Assembly: GCF_004134825.1 (NCBI RefSeq) | Contig: NZ_SDPN01000023.1 | Location: forward strand, 1 to 60,185 | Length of the DNA stretch: 60,185 nucleotides | Direction of reading: 5' to 3' | Source: Agromyces albus | Lineage (GTDB): Bacteria > Actinomycetota > Actinomycetes > Actinomycetales > Microbacteriaceae | Part shown: positions 1 through 6,810 of the stretch, one piece after another | How positions within the stretch are numbered: the stretch's first letter is position 1 | Layout of the letters: each line of letters starts with the position of its first letter | Notes under the pieces: generated by a model | Told to the model about the DNA's origin: nothing | What the model saw: only the letters and a program-made list of their open reading frames with translations | Database searches by the model: none | Position numbers and translations under genes: made by a program

Positions 1-1
1 C

Positions 2-916
2 GTTCCGGGCGTGACGGTCGACCGCCAGTGCGGCTCGGGCCTCGACGCGGTGATGCAGGCCGCCTCCCGTGTCCGCGGCGGCGACGCGGAGCTCGTGCTC
101 GCCGGCGGCGCGGAGTCGGCCTCGACGGCGCCGTGGCGTTACTGGCCGCCCGCGGCCGGCGACGGAGTGCCGACCCGACGCTACGAGCGAGCCCCCTTCG
201 CCCCCATCGGCACTCCCGATCCCGAGATGGGACCCGCCGCCGACGACCTCGCCGCCCGATCGGGCGTGACGCGCGAGCGCCAGGATGCCTGGGCCGCCCG
301 TTCGCACCGCCTCGCCGCGGCCGCGCAGGCATCCGGCGCCTTCGACGCTGAGATCGTCACCCTCGACCGGATCGCCGCAGACGACCGCCCCCGCGATCGC
401 CTCGACGAGCGCACGCTCTCGCGGTTCCATCCGGCATTCCGCCCCGACGGCACGGTCACCGCGGGCAACTCGTGCGGCATCTCCGACGGCGCCGCCGCGA
501 TGGCCGTCACGACCGAGGCCGTGCGTGCACGTCTTGGGCTCCCGGGCCTGCGTGTGATCGCGGCCGCGACCACCGGGTCCGACCCCGCGCTGCCCGGGAT
601 CGGGGCGGCACCGGCGATCCTTCGAGCGCTCGAGCGGTGCGGGGCATCCGTCGCCGACCTCGGCTTCGTCGAGATCACCGAGGCCTTCGCCGCGCAACTG
701 CTTGCGGTGAGCGATGCCGTCGGCCTCGACGAGGGAACGATCTCGGGCGACGGCGGCGCGATCGCGCTCGGGCATCCCTGGGGCGCGTCGGGCGCGATCC
801 TCCTGGTGCGGCTCGCCGCACGCATGCACGCCTCAGACGACTCGCGGCTCGGCCTGGCAGCATGTTCGATCGGTGGCGGGCAGGGCGTGGCGATGATCGT
901 GGAGCGAGTGGCATGA
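2..916 (+). CDS. Thiolase family acetyl-CoA acyltransferase, C-terminal part (5' end outside window)
   Basis: The frame is open at the window edge and already contains the thiolase nucleophile motif (Q-CGSG, Cys at visible residue 10). Downstream are the NSCGISDGAA segment, the GHPWGASGA motif with the catalytic His, and the CSIGGGQG motif with the second catalytic Cys. Family knowledge: thiolases condense or cleave acyl-CoA and acetyl-CoA. About 304 residues are visible, so roughly the first 80-90 are missing. The stop overlaps the next start as ATGA, so it is translationally coupled to the BioM-type ATPase; why a thiolase sits with an ECF transporter is unclear. It could serve biotin or fatty-acid metabolism, but substrate cannot be read from sequence. 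Confidence 0.9.
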   Translation, partial: VPGVTVDRQCGSGLDAVMQAASRVRGGDAELVLAGGAESASTAPWRYWPPAAGDGVPTRRYERAPFAPIGTPDPEMGPAADDLAARSGVTRERQDAWAARSHRLAAAAQASGAFDAEIVTLDRIAADDRPRDRLDERTLSRFHPAFRPDGTVTAGNSCGISDGAAAMAVTTEAVRARLGLPGLRVIAAATTGSDPALPGIGAAPAILRALERCGASVADLGFVEITEAFAAQLLAVSDAVGLDEGTISGDGGAIALGHPWGASGAILLVRLAARMHASDDSRLGLAACSIGGGQGVAMIVERVA

Positions 917-1593
917 GCGTGATCGAATTCAGCGGGGTCGAGCACTCCTACGGCGAGCGGCCGGTGTTGCGTGGCGTCGACCTCGTGCTCGGCGAGGGCC
1001 GCATCGGCATCGTCGGCGCCAACGGCTCGGGCAAGTCGACGCTCGCCCGCATGATCAACGGGCTCGTCACTCCCGACCGCGGCACGGTCACCGTCGACGG
1101 CCTCGACGTCGCGCGGCAGGGACGCGAGGTCCGCCGACGCGTCGGCTTCGTGTTCACGAACCCCGACAACCAGATCGTCATGCCGACGGTGTCGGAAGAC
1201 GTCGCGTTCACCCTGCGCAAGAGCAGGCTGTCGAAGCCGGATGTCGCGGAGCGGGTGCGCTCGACGCTCGAGCGCTTCGGGCTCGCCGCCCACGCCGAGC
1301 ACCCCGCGCACCGCCTCTCGGGAGGGCAGAAGCAGCTACTGGCGCTCGCGTCGGTGCTCGTCGCCGAACCCTCCGTCGTCGTCGCCGACGAACCGACGAC
1401 CCTGCTCGACGCCCGCAACGCGCGCCTCATCGGCGAGATGCTGAGCTCGCTCGAGCAGCAGGTCATCGTGGTCACGCACCAGCTCGAGCTCCTCGACGGC
1501 TTCGACCGGGTCATCGTCATCGATGACGGCCGCATCGTCGCCGACGACACTCCGGATGCCGCGCTCGGCGCCTATCGGAGCCTCATCGCATGA
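913..1593 (+). CDS. bioM: ECF transporter ATP-binding subunit, BioM-like
   Basis: This 226-residue ABC ATPase has Walker A (GANGSGKST, residues 35-43), an LSGGQKQ signature near residue 136, Walker B ending VVVADEPT, and a switch His in VVTHQ. Its small size and the T-component-like gene directly behind it mark it as the A subunit of an energy-coupling-factor transporter. BioM of the biotin system (BioMNY) is the best fit; a cobalt/nickel CbiO role is the alternative. The S component (BioY) is not in the window and may lie upstream of the thiolase. The ATG overlaps the thiolase stop by 4 bp and its own stop overlaps the next start by 4 bp, so the genes form one operon. Confidence 0.82.
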   Translation: MSVIEFSGVEHSYGERPVLRGVDLVLGEGRIGIVGANGSGKSTLARMINGLVTPDRGTVTVDGLDVARQGREVRRRVGFVFTNPDNQIVMPTVSEDVAFTLRKSRLSKPDVAERVRSTLERFGLAAHAEHPAHRLSGGQKQLLALASVLVAEPSVVVADEPTTLLDARNARLIGEMLSSLEQQVIVVTHQLELLDGFDRVIVIDDGRIVADDTPDAALGAYRSLIA

Positions 1594-2183
1594 TCGGCCT
1601 CTACGTTCCCGGCAGCACCCTCGTGCATCGTGCGCCCGCACTCGCCAAGCTCGGACTGCTCGCCGTCACGATCGCCGTGATCACCGTGCTCCAGGAGCCG
1701 TGGCAGCTCGCCGCAGCCGTGGGCGGCGTCTGCGTGCTCTTCCTCGCCGCTCGCATCCCGCCGCGCATGGTCTGGCGGCACGTCGTGCCGATCCTGTGGC
1801 TGCTCGCGATCGCCGTGCCCGTGCAGGCCCTGTTCGCCGGGTGGACGGCGGCGCTCATGATGGGCGGTCGTGTCGCGGCATCCGTCGCCCTCGCTGCACT
1901 CTTCACCCTCACGACCACCGTCTCCAGCGTGCTCGACGCGTGCCAACAGCTCCTCCGGCCGTTCCGGCGCTGGGTCGACGGCGACCGCGTGGGACTGCTC
2001 CTCGCCCTCACGATCCGCTGCGTGCCGCTGACCGCAGAGATCGTGCGCGAGGTGATCGAGGCGCGGCGAGCGCGAGGAGCGACCGGGTCGCTCACGGCGC
2101 TCGCGGTGCCCGTGATCGTGCGCTCGCTGCAATCGGCCGAGGCGCTCGGCGAGGCGCTCGTGGCCCGCGGCCTCGATGATTGA
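1590..2183 (+). CDS. bioN: ECF transporter transmembrane (T) subunit, BioN-like
   Basis: The 197-residue protein has about four to five hydrophobic segments and ends with the coupling region characteristic of ECF T components: an EARRARGATGS stretch carrying the Ala-Arg-Gly coupling motif near residue 155, and a second ARGL near the C-terminus. T components join the vitamin-binding S protein to the ATPases and move with it during transport. It overlaps bioM by 4 bp. Its shortness matches BioN rather than the longer EcfT of shared ECF modules. The biotin assignment rests on gene pairing, so it is less certain than the family assignment. Confidence 0.78.
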   Translation: MIGLYVPGSTLVHRAPALAKLGLLAVTIAVITVLQEPWQLAAAVGGVCVLFLAARIPPRMVWRHVVPILWLLAIAVPVQALFAGWTAALMMGGRVAASVALAALFTLTTTVSSVLDACQQLLRPFRRWVDGDRVGLLLALTIRCVPLTAEIVREVIEARRARGATGSLTALAVPVIVRSLQSAEALGEALVARGLDD

Positions 2184-2217
2184 GGGCCGGTCGGCACAGT
2201 CGTGACATGATCGCGGT

Positions 2218-3156
2218 GTGGCCGAACGACTGATGCTCCTCGACACCGCTTCGCTCTACTTCCGCGCGTTCTATGGCGTGCCCGATACGATCAAGGCCCC
2301 CGATGGCACCCCCGTCAACGCCGTGCGCGGGCTGCTCGACATCATCGCGCGCCTCGTGGCCGAGTACGAGCCCACGCATCTCGTGGCCTGCTGGGACGAC
2401 GACTGGCGCCCGCACTGGCGCGTCGAGCTGATCCCGAGCTACAAGGCGCACCGCGTCGCCGAGGTCGTGCCGCTCGGCCCCGACGTCGAGGTGACGCCCG
2501 ACCCGCTCGAGGCGCAGATCCCGATGATCCGGCAGGTCCTCGACGCGCTCGACATCCCGATCGTGGGCGCTACCCACCACGAGGCCGACGACGTCATCGG
2601 CACCTTGGCGACCCAGGCGACGATGCCGGTCGACGTCGTCACGGGCGACCGCGACCTGTTCCAGCTCGTCGACGACGCGAGGGGCGTGCGCGTCATCTAC
2701 ACGGCGCGCGGCATGAGCAAGCTCGAGGTCGTGACCGACGTCACGGTCGTCGGCAAGTACGGGGTGCTCCCCTCCCAATACGTCGACTTCTCCGTGCTGC
2801 GCGGCGACACCTCCGACGGGCTGCCCGGCGTCGTCGGCATCGGCGAGAAGACGGCCGCGAGCCTGCTGCAGCAATTCCTCGACCTCGACGCGCTCATCGC
2901 CGCCGCAGACGACCCCGCAGCGCCGCTCTCGGCGACCATCCGGGCACGCATGACTGCGGCCGCCTCCTACCTGAAGGTCGCCCCGACCGTGGTCGAGGTC
3001 GTGCGCGATCTCGACCTCGGCGAGATCGACGGGCGCATCCGGCCACTCGATGCCGAGGCCGTCGCCGAGGTCGAACGCCTCGCGAGCGAGTGGAACCTCG
3101 GGGGCTCGGCGCAGCGGGCACTGCGCGCGCTCGGCAACGAGGTCACGACCGGCTGA
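2218..3156 (+). CDS. 5'-3' exonuclease (FEN/PIN-like, DNA polymerase I 5'-nuclease type)
   Basis: The 312-residue protein matches the stand-alone 5'-nuclease family. It has an N-terminal LLDTASLYFRAFYG strand with a metal-binding Asp, the acidic HHEADDVIGTLA motif, VTGDRDLFQLVD, and a helix-hairpin-helix region GDTSDGLPGVVGIGEK. These Asp and Glu clusters bind the two metal ions that cut flap or 5' ends during primer removal or repair. Start is GTG at 2218; no clear ribosome site is present, and CATGAT ends 6 nt before the GTG, which would suit a leaderless transcript. It stands alone between the ECF genes and a convergent small membrane gene. Confidence 0.9.
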   Translation: MAERLMLLDTASLYFRAFYGVPDTIKAPDGTPVNAVRGLLDIIARLVAEYEPTHLVACWDDDWRPHWRVELIPSYKAHRVAEVVPLGPDVEVTPDPLEAQIPMIRQVLDALDIPIVGATHHEADDVIGTLATQATMPVDVVTGDRDLFQLVDDARGVRVIYTARGMSKLEVVTDVTVVGKYGVLPSQYVDFSVLRGDTSDGLPGVVGIGEKTAASLLQQFLDLDALIAAADDPAAPLSATIRARMTAAASYLKVAPTVVEVVRDLDLGEIDGRIRPLDAEAVAEVERLASEWNLGGSAQRALRALGNEVTTG

Positions 3157-3164
3157 GCGGGCGA

Positions 3165-3431
3165 CTACAAAAACCCGCGCACGGTGGCGATGATCGCGAC
3201 GGTGGTGAAGACGAGCCCGAATATGCACGCGAAGATGCCCACCGTTCGATACAACGAGTCGGGGTATCGCACTCGAACGAACGCGCCGGTCAGCGAGAGG
3301 CGCTTGCGAAGGAAGGTGTCGAATTCGTTCGCGCGCCCGGGGAACAGGATGAGCAGCACGCCGAAGAGCGTTAGGAGCAGCCCGGCCAATATCAGCACGA
3401 TCTCACGCCCTGTTCGGGGTTCACCGAACAT
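3165..3431 (-). CDS. Small two-helix membrane protein, unknown function
   Basis: The 88-residue protein begins at the ATG at 3431 and has two hydrophobic helices: residues about 10-28 (IVLILAGLLLTLFGVLLIL) and about 66-86 near the C-terminus. Between them is a basic loop with several Arg and Lys, so both ends probably face the same side of the membrane. No family motif is recognised. It is transcribed toward the exonuclease gene with only 8 bp between the two stops. The same frame stays open upstream through the tRNA-Lys gene, but that extension cannot be coding, so the ATG at 3431 is the sensible start. Confidence 0.65.
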   Translation of the reverse strand: MFGEPRTGREIVLILAGLLLTLFGVLLILFPGRANEFDTFLRKRLSLTGAFVRVRYPDSLYRTVGIFACIFGLVFTTVAIIATVRGFL

Positions 3432-3493
3432 GTTTCCAGTCGCGGAGGAAATGAAAAAGCCCCGAACCCGGCGAGAGGTTCGAGGCAGTTCCG

Positions 3494-3566
3494 TGCACCC
3501 CCTGGGACTTGAACCCAGAACCCACTGATTAAGAGTCAGTTGCTCTGCCGATTGAGCTAGAGGTGC
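3494..3566 (-). tRNA. tRNA-Lys (anticodon CTT)
   Basis: A complete 73-nt cloverleaf folds on the minus strand. The 7-bp acceptor GCACCTC pairs with GGGGTGC and leaves discriminator A. The D arm is AGCTCAATCGGCAGAGC, the anticodon stem ACTGA/TCAGT encloses the loop CTCTTAA, and the T arm contains GGGTTCAAGTCCC. Anticodon CTT reads the AAG lysine codon, the dominant one in a GC-rich genome. No CCA is encoded. Confidence 0.97.
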
Positions 3567-3607
3567 ATGATTCGAGAGGTTTTGACAACCCGAACCGACG
3601 GACCACG

Positions 3608-3635
3608 TTATCAGGAGAAGTGGGGAGAACGCCAA
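3608..3635 (-). promoter_or_regulatory. Probable promoter for tRNA-Lys
   Basis: On the minus strand TTGGCG (3635-3630) is followed after 16 nt by TGATAA (3613-3608), about 40 nt upstream of the mature tRNA end. Spacing and hexamers are acceptable for a primary sigma factor, but this is a by-eye call. Confidence 0.4.
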
Positions 3636-3690
3636 TCGAGGGAGCGCCACGGCGGCTTGAATCGAGGCGGCCGGCAACGACGCGGCCCGA

Positions 3691-3696
3691 TAGCCT
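3691..3696 (+). promoter_or_regulatory. -10 box TAGCCT of hisN (leaderless type)
   Basis: TAGCCT ends 6 nt before the GTG start of hisN. No Shine-Dalgarno sequence is present, so transcription probably begins at or next to the start codon. Confidence 0.55.
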
Positions 3697-3702
3697 GAAT
3701 CG

Positions 3703-4548
3703 GTGACCGACAGCCTCGCCGACGACCTCACCCTCGCCCTCGAACTCGCCGACCTCGCCGATGCGGTCTCGCTCGCCAGATTCCGCTCCATCGATCTCGA
3801 TGTGCAGACGAAACCCGACCGCACGCCCGTCACCGAGGCCGATCTGGCGGTCGAACGGGCCATTCTCGATCGCATCGCCGCGGCCCGTCCCGAAGACGGC
3901 ACCTTCGGCGAGGAGTTCGGCATCGAGGGCGAGTCGAACCGCCAGTGGATCATCGACCCGATCGACGGCACCTCGAACTTCCTGCGCGGGGTGCCCGTGT
4001 GGGGCACGCTCATCGCCCTCGCGATCGACGGTGTGCCGGTCGTCGGGGTGGCGTCGTCGCCGGCCATGAAGCGGCGCTGGTGGGCGGCCACCGGCATGGG
4101 GGCATGGACGAGCTCGTCGGCCGCCGAACTCGGCGCGAGCGAGTCGGCGACGGATGCGGCATCCGGAGCATTCCCCGATGCCCGCCGTCTGCGCGTGTCG
4201 GGCGTCGAGCAGCTCGCCGATGCCTCACTGAGCTTCCAGAGCCTCGCGCAGTGGCGTGACGCCGGCTACCTCGACCGGCTGCTCGCCCTATCGGAGCAGG
4301 TGTGGCGCGACCGCGCCTACGGCGACCTCTGGGCCTACGCCCTGCTCGCCGAGGGGCTCATCGACGTCGTCAGCGAGTTCGACGTGAAGCCCTACGACCT
4401 GGCCGCCCTCATCCCCATCGTCGAGGAGGCGGGGGGCCGCTTCACGTCGGTGACCGGCGAGCCGGGCCCCTGGCATGGCAGCTCGCTCGCCACCAACGGC
4501 CTGCTGCACGATGCCGTGCTCACCGCCCTCACGACCCACGAGAACTGA
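3703..4548 (+). CDS. hisN: Histidinol-phosphatase, inositol monophosphatase fold
   Basis: This 281-residue protein has the metal-binding motifs of the IMPase superfamily: an Asp in DRTPVTEADLAVE, GEE (FGEEFG, about residue 70), DPIDGTSNF (about 86-94) and, near the C-terminus, SEFDVKPYDLAA with the last catalytic Asp. The order and the WGTLIAL spacing after the DPIDGT motif match actinobacterial HisN, which dephosphorylates L-histidinol phosphate. A general inositol-1-phosphatase or CysQ role is possible because the subfamilies share the motifs. It is transcribed from its own promoter; no other his gene lies nearby. The spacer to the next gene is 12 bp, so both may be on one message. Confidence 0.82.
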   Translation: MTDSLADDLTLALELADLADAVSLARFRSIDLDVQTKPDRTPVTEADLAVERAILDRIAAARPEDGTFGEEFGIEGESNRQWIIDPIDGTSNFLRGVPVWGTLIALAIDGVPVVGVASSPAMKRRWWAATGMGAWTSSSAAELGASESATDAASGAFPDARRLRVSGVEQLADASLSFQSLAQWRDAGYLDRLLALSEQVWRDRAYGDLWAYALLAEGLIDVVSEFDVKPYDLAALIPIVEEAGGRFTSVTGEPGPWHGSSLATNGLLHDAVLTALTTHEN

Positions 4549-4560
4549 CAGGAGACCCTC

Positions 4561-5484
4561 TTGGAGATCTGCATCTTCACCGAGCCGCAACAGGGCGCGA
4601 GCTACGACGACCAGCTCGCGCAAGCGAGCGCGACCGAGCGACACGGATTCGACGGCTGGTTCCGTTCCGACCACTACCTCGCGATGGACGAGAGCGACGG
4701 GATGCCAGGCCCCACGGATGCCTGGACCACGCTCGCCGGCCTCGCCCGCGAGACCCGCCGCATCCGGCTCGGCACCCTCGTCTCCTCGGCGACCTTCCGG
4801 CACCCGAGCATCCTCGCGATCCAGGTCGCCCAGGTCGACGCGATGTCGGGCGGTCGTGTCGAGCTCGGCCTCGGCACGGGCTGGTTCGCCGAGGAGCACG
4901 CCGCCTATGGCATCCCGTTCCCCGAGAAGCGATTCGGCTTGCTCGAGGAGCAGCTCGACGTCGTCACCGGACTCTGGTCGACGCCCGTCGGCAGCCGATT
5001 CGACTTCTCGGGCGAGCACTACACGCTCGAGGGCTCGCCGGCCCTGCCGAAGCCCGTGCAGCCGCGCGTGCCCATCATCGTGGGCGGCAACGGACCCCGC
5101 CGCACGCCCGCCATCGCCGCGCGCTACGCGAGCGAGTTCAATATCGGGTTCCGCGGCGAAGGCCGCATCGCCGAGACCTTCGACGGCGTGCGTCGTGCGT
5201 GCGAAGCGATCGACCGCGACCCCGAGACACTGCGAACGACGGTCGCGTTGCCCACGATCGTTGCGACGAACGAGGCCGACTACCACCGCCGGCTCGCGGC
5301 GATCGACGCCGACCCCGACACGTTCGCCGACGTCAACGTGGCGGGCACGCCCGAGGCTGCGATCGAGAAGCTGCTCCGCCTCAAAGGGCTCGGCGCCGAT
5401 CGCGTCTACCTGCAGCTCGTCGACATGACCGACCTCGATCACCTCGAACTCATCGCGGCAGAAGTGCTCCCGCACCTCAACTGA
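4561..5484 (+). CDS. LLM-class F420-dependent oxidoreductase
   Basis: A 307-residue luciferase-like TIM-barrel protein. It opens with the strand MEICIFTEPQQG, followed by GFDGWFRSDHYLAM, LGTLVSSATFRHPSILA and the cofactor-phosphate-binding region GGRVELGLGTGW. This resembles F420-dependent oxidoreductases of actinobacteria (the TIGR03560-like group) rather than FMN-using bacterial luciferase. Substrate is unknown. The start is a TTG at 4561, chosen because AGGAG lies 6 nt upstream and the protein then begins exactly at the first barrel strand. It follows hisN by 12 bp and may be co-transcribed. Confidence 0.82.
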   Translation: MEICIFTEPQQGASYDDQLAQASATERHGFDGWFRSDHYLAMDESDGMPGPTDAWTTLAGLARETRRIRLGTLVSSATFRHPSILAIQVAQVDAMSGGRVELGLGTGWFAEEHAAYGIPFPEKRFGLLEEQLDVVTGLWSTPVGSRFDFSGEHYTLEGSPALPKPVQPRVPIIVGGNGPRRTPAIAARYASEFNIGFRGEGRIAETFDGVRRACEAIDRDPETLRTTVALPTIVATNEADYHRRLAAIDADPDTFADVNVAGTPEAAIEKLLRLKGLGADRVYLQLVDMTDLDHLELIAAEVLPHLN

Positions 5485-5657
5485 GCCTCAGCGCTGTCCC
5501 CCACTTTGCGGTACATGCCGGTGGTGGCGCCCGCCGCAGGCCGCCCGATAAGGTGACAACGAATCCACGCTCGAGGCGGCCGTCCGGCCTGCCCCCAGGC
5601 CACGTCTGATCACGTCTGCACTGGCGAGCACCCCCCTTGAATCGAGAGGCGACCTCC

Positions 5658-6182
5658 GTGTCCACTGCCCAGCGCCGCACCCTCGTGCGCGTCCTCACCG
5701 CCATCACCGCGGTCGCCATCGCTGTGCCGCTCAGCGGCTGCAGCATCGTCGGCAACCTGCTCGAGGGCTCGGCGCCCCAGGCCGAGCGCGACGAGACCAC
5801 CCAGGAGATCGTCGAGGAGGGGCAGGCCGACGTGTTCACCCTCCGGGTCGGCGATTGCATGAACGAAGTCTCCGAAGAGCTCGTCTCCGAGGTGCCGGTC
5901 GTGCCGTGCGACCAGCCCCACGACGAAGAGGTGTACTTCGACTTCACCCTCACGGGCGACGAATTCCCCGGCGACGACGCCATCCAGACCGAGGCCGACA
6001 ACACCTGCCTCGTCGAGTTCGACCGCTTCGTCGGCCTCGCCTACGACTCGTCGACGCTCGACTTCTACGCCTACCGCCCCTCGGAGGAGAGCTGGACCCA
6101 GATGTCCGACCGCATCGTCTCATGCGTCATCTTCGACCCGGCCGGCCAGGTCACGGGCACGCTCGCGGGCGCGGCCTACTGA
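5658..6182 (+). CDS. Lipoprotein with septum-formation-type domain
   Basis: With the GTG at 5658 the protein has 174 residues. A basic n-region and a hydrophobic stretch lead to the lipobox LSGC with Cys28 as the lipidation site, followed by an acidic linker. The exported part, about residues 60-165, contains four cysteines in the pattern VGDCM, VPCDQPHDEEV, NTCL, VSCVIF. That pattern is typical of the 'septum formation' domain found in actinobacterial membrane proteins, whose biochemical role is not established. An in-frame TTG at 5637 would add seven residues (MNREATS) and has no better ribosome site. The gene appears monocistronic and is followed by a strong hairpin. Confidence 0.75.
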   Translation: MSTAQRRTLVRVLTAITAVAIAVPLSGCSIVGNLLEGSAPQAERDETTQEIVEEGQADVFTLRVGDCMNEVSEELVSEVPVVPCDQPHDEEVYFDFTLTGDEFPGDDAIQTEADNTCLVEFDRFVGLAYDSSTLDFYAYRPSEESWTQMSDRIVSCVIFDPAGQVTGTLAGAAY

Positions 6183-6192
6183 GTTGCATGGC

Positions 6193-6235
6193 GAAGGCCC
6201 GGAACTCTGCGATTTCCGCATGGTTCCGGGCCTTC
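6193..6235. terminator. 13-bp inverted repeat between lipoprotein gene and ssrA
   Basis: GAAGGCCCGGAAC (6193-6205) pairs perfectly with GTTCCGGGCCTTC (6223-6235) across a 17-nt loop. It sits between the convergent lipoprotein gene and ssrA, so it is probably a bidirectional terminator. No T-run follows on either side. Confidence 0.7.
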
Positions 6236-6261
6236 GATCCTCAGTGTGCGACAACGGCCGA

Positions 6262-6631
6262 TGGTGGAGATGGGGGGAATTGAACCCCCGTCCATCGCTG
6301 TGATTCCACGCCTTCTCCGGGCGCATCCTGTGCAGGCGTTCTACTCGGCCCCGACCTTTGCCACAGGCACCTAAGTCGACAGGCCCAGCCTGAAGAGAGT
6401 CCCACACGTCGCTCAGGCGACGACGCGCAGCAAGTTCCCTAGATGACGCCAGCAACCGGGGCGGAAACAAACCCGGGCTGACGGACTATCGGACTCGCTT
6501 AAGCAGCGAGCGCGAAGTCAGACTGCGTCTTATTGGCAGTTATATTTTTTCAGAGATCGTTAACGAGATAACCCTGAATCCTCGGCCCGCTTCTCGTGGG
6601 TTCGCAGGCGATGTCGAAACCGATCATCCCC
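6262..6631 (-). ncRNA. ssrA: tmRNA (transfer-messenger RNA)
   Basis: The 370-nt one-piece tmRNA lies on the minus strand. The 5' end GGGGATG (6631-6625) pairs with CATCTCC at the 3' end; discriminator A and an encoded CCA (6262-6264) follow. The T arm is GGGGG-TTCAATT-CCCCC. The tag frame runs from 6537 to 6499 and encodes ANKTQSDFALAA followed by TAA, a typical actinobacterial degradation tag ending ALAA. tmRNA with SmpB rescues ribosomes stalled on broken messages and marks the product for proteolysis. Its partner gene smpB is at 12090-12566. The T-rich stretch upstream of the tag is the usual pre-resume region. Confidence 0.97.
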
Positions 6632-6810
6632 ATGTCGCGCCGTGCTGATCGAGATCAGATTCGGCGAGCCGTTGTCGCACACTGTGGAGTTTCCAACCCG
6701 CGCAAACCCTACGGCTGCACGGCCTTACAGACTACAACAGGTGCAGTGCCCCTGTCATTCCCTCGAGTGCTCGGCAACCGTTCACGTGCTCGTAACCTAA
6801 GACCGACCTC
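6632..6810. other. Intergenic region between ssrA and the GH92 gene
   Basis: This 179-bp divergent gap must hold the ssrA promoter (minus strand) and that of the glycosidase gene (plus strand). I could not identify convincing -35/-10 pairs for either; no open frame with coding character is present. Confidence 0.4.

Noticed and set aside
3432..4097. Upstream extension of the small membrane gene through the tRNA-Lys gene
   Set aside because: It would translate across a complete tRNA and antisense to hisN; the ATG at 3431 is sufficient.
5637..5657. TTG start for the lipoprotein
   Set aside because: It only adds seven residues before the basic n-region; the GTG at 5658 gives a normal signal peptide.
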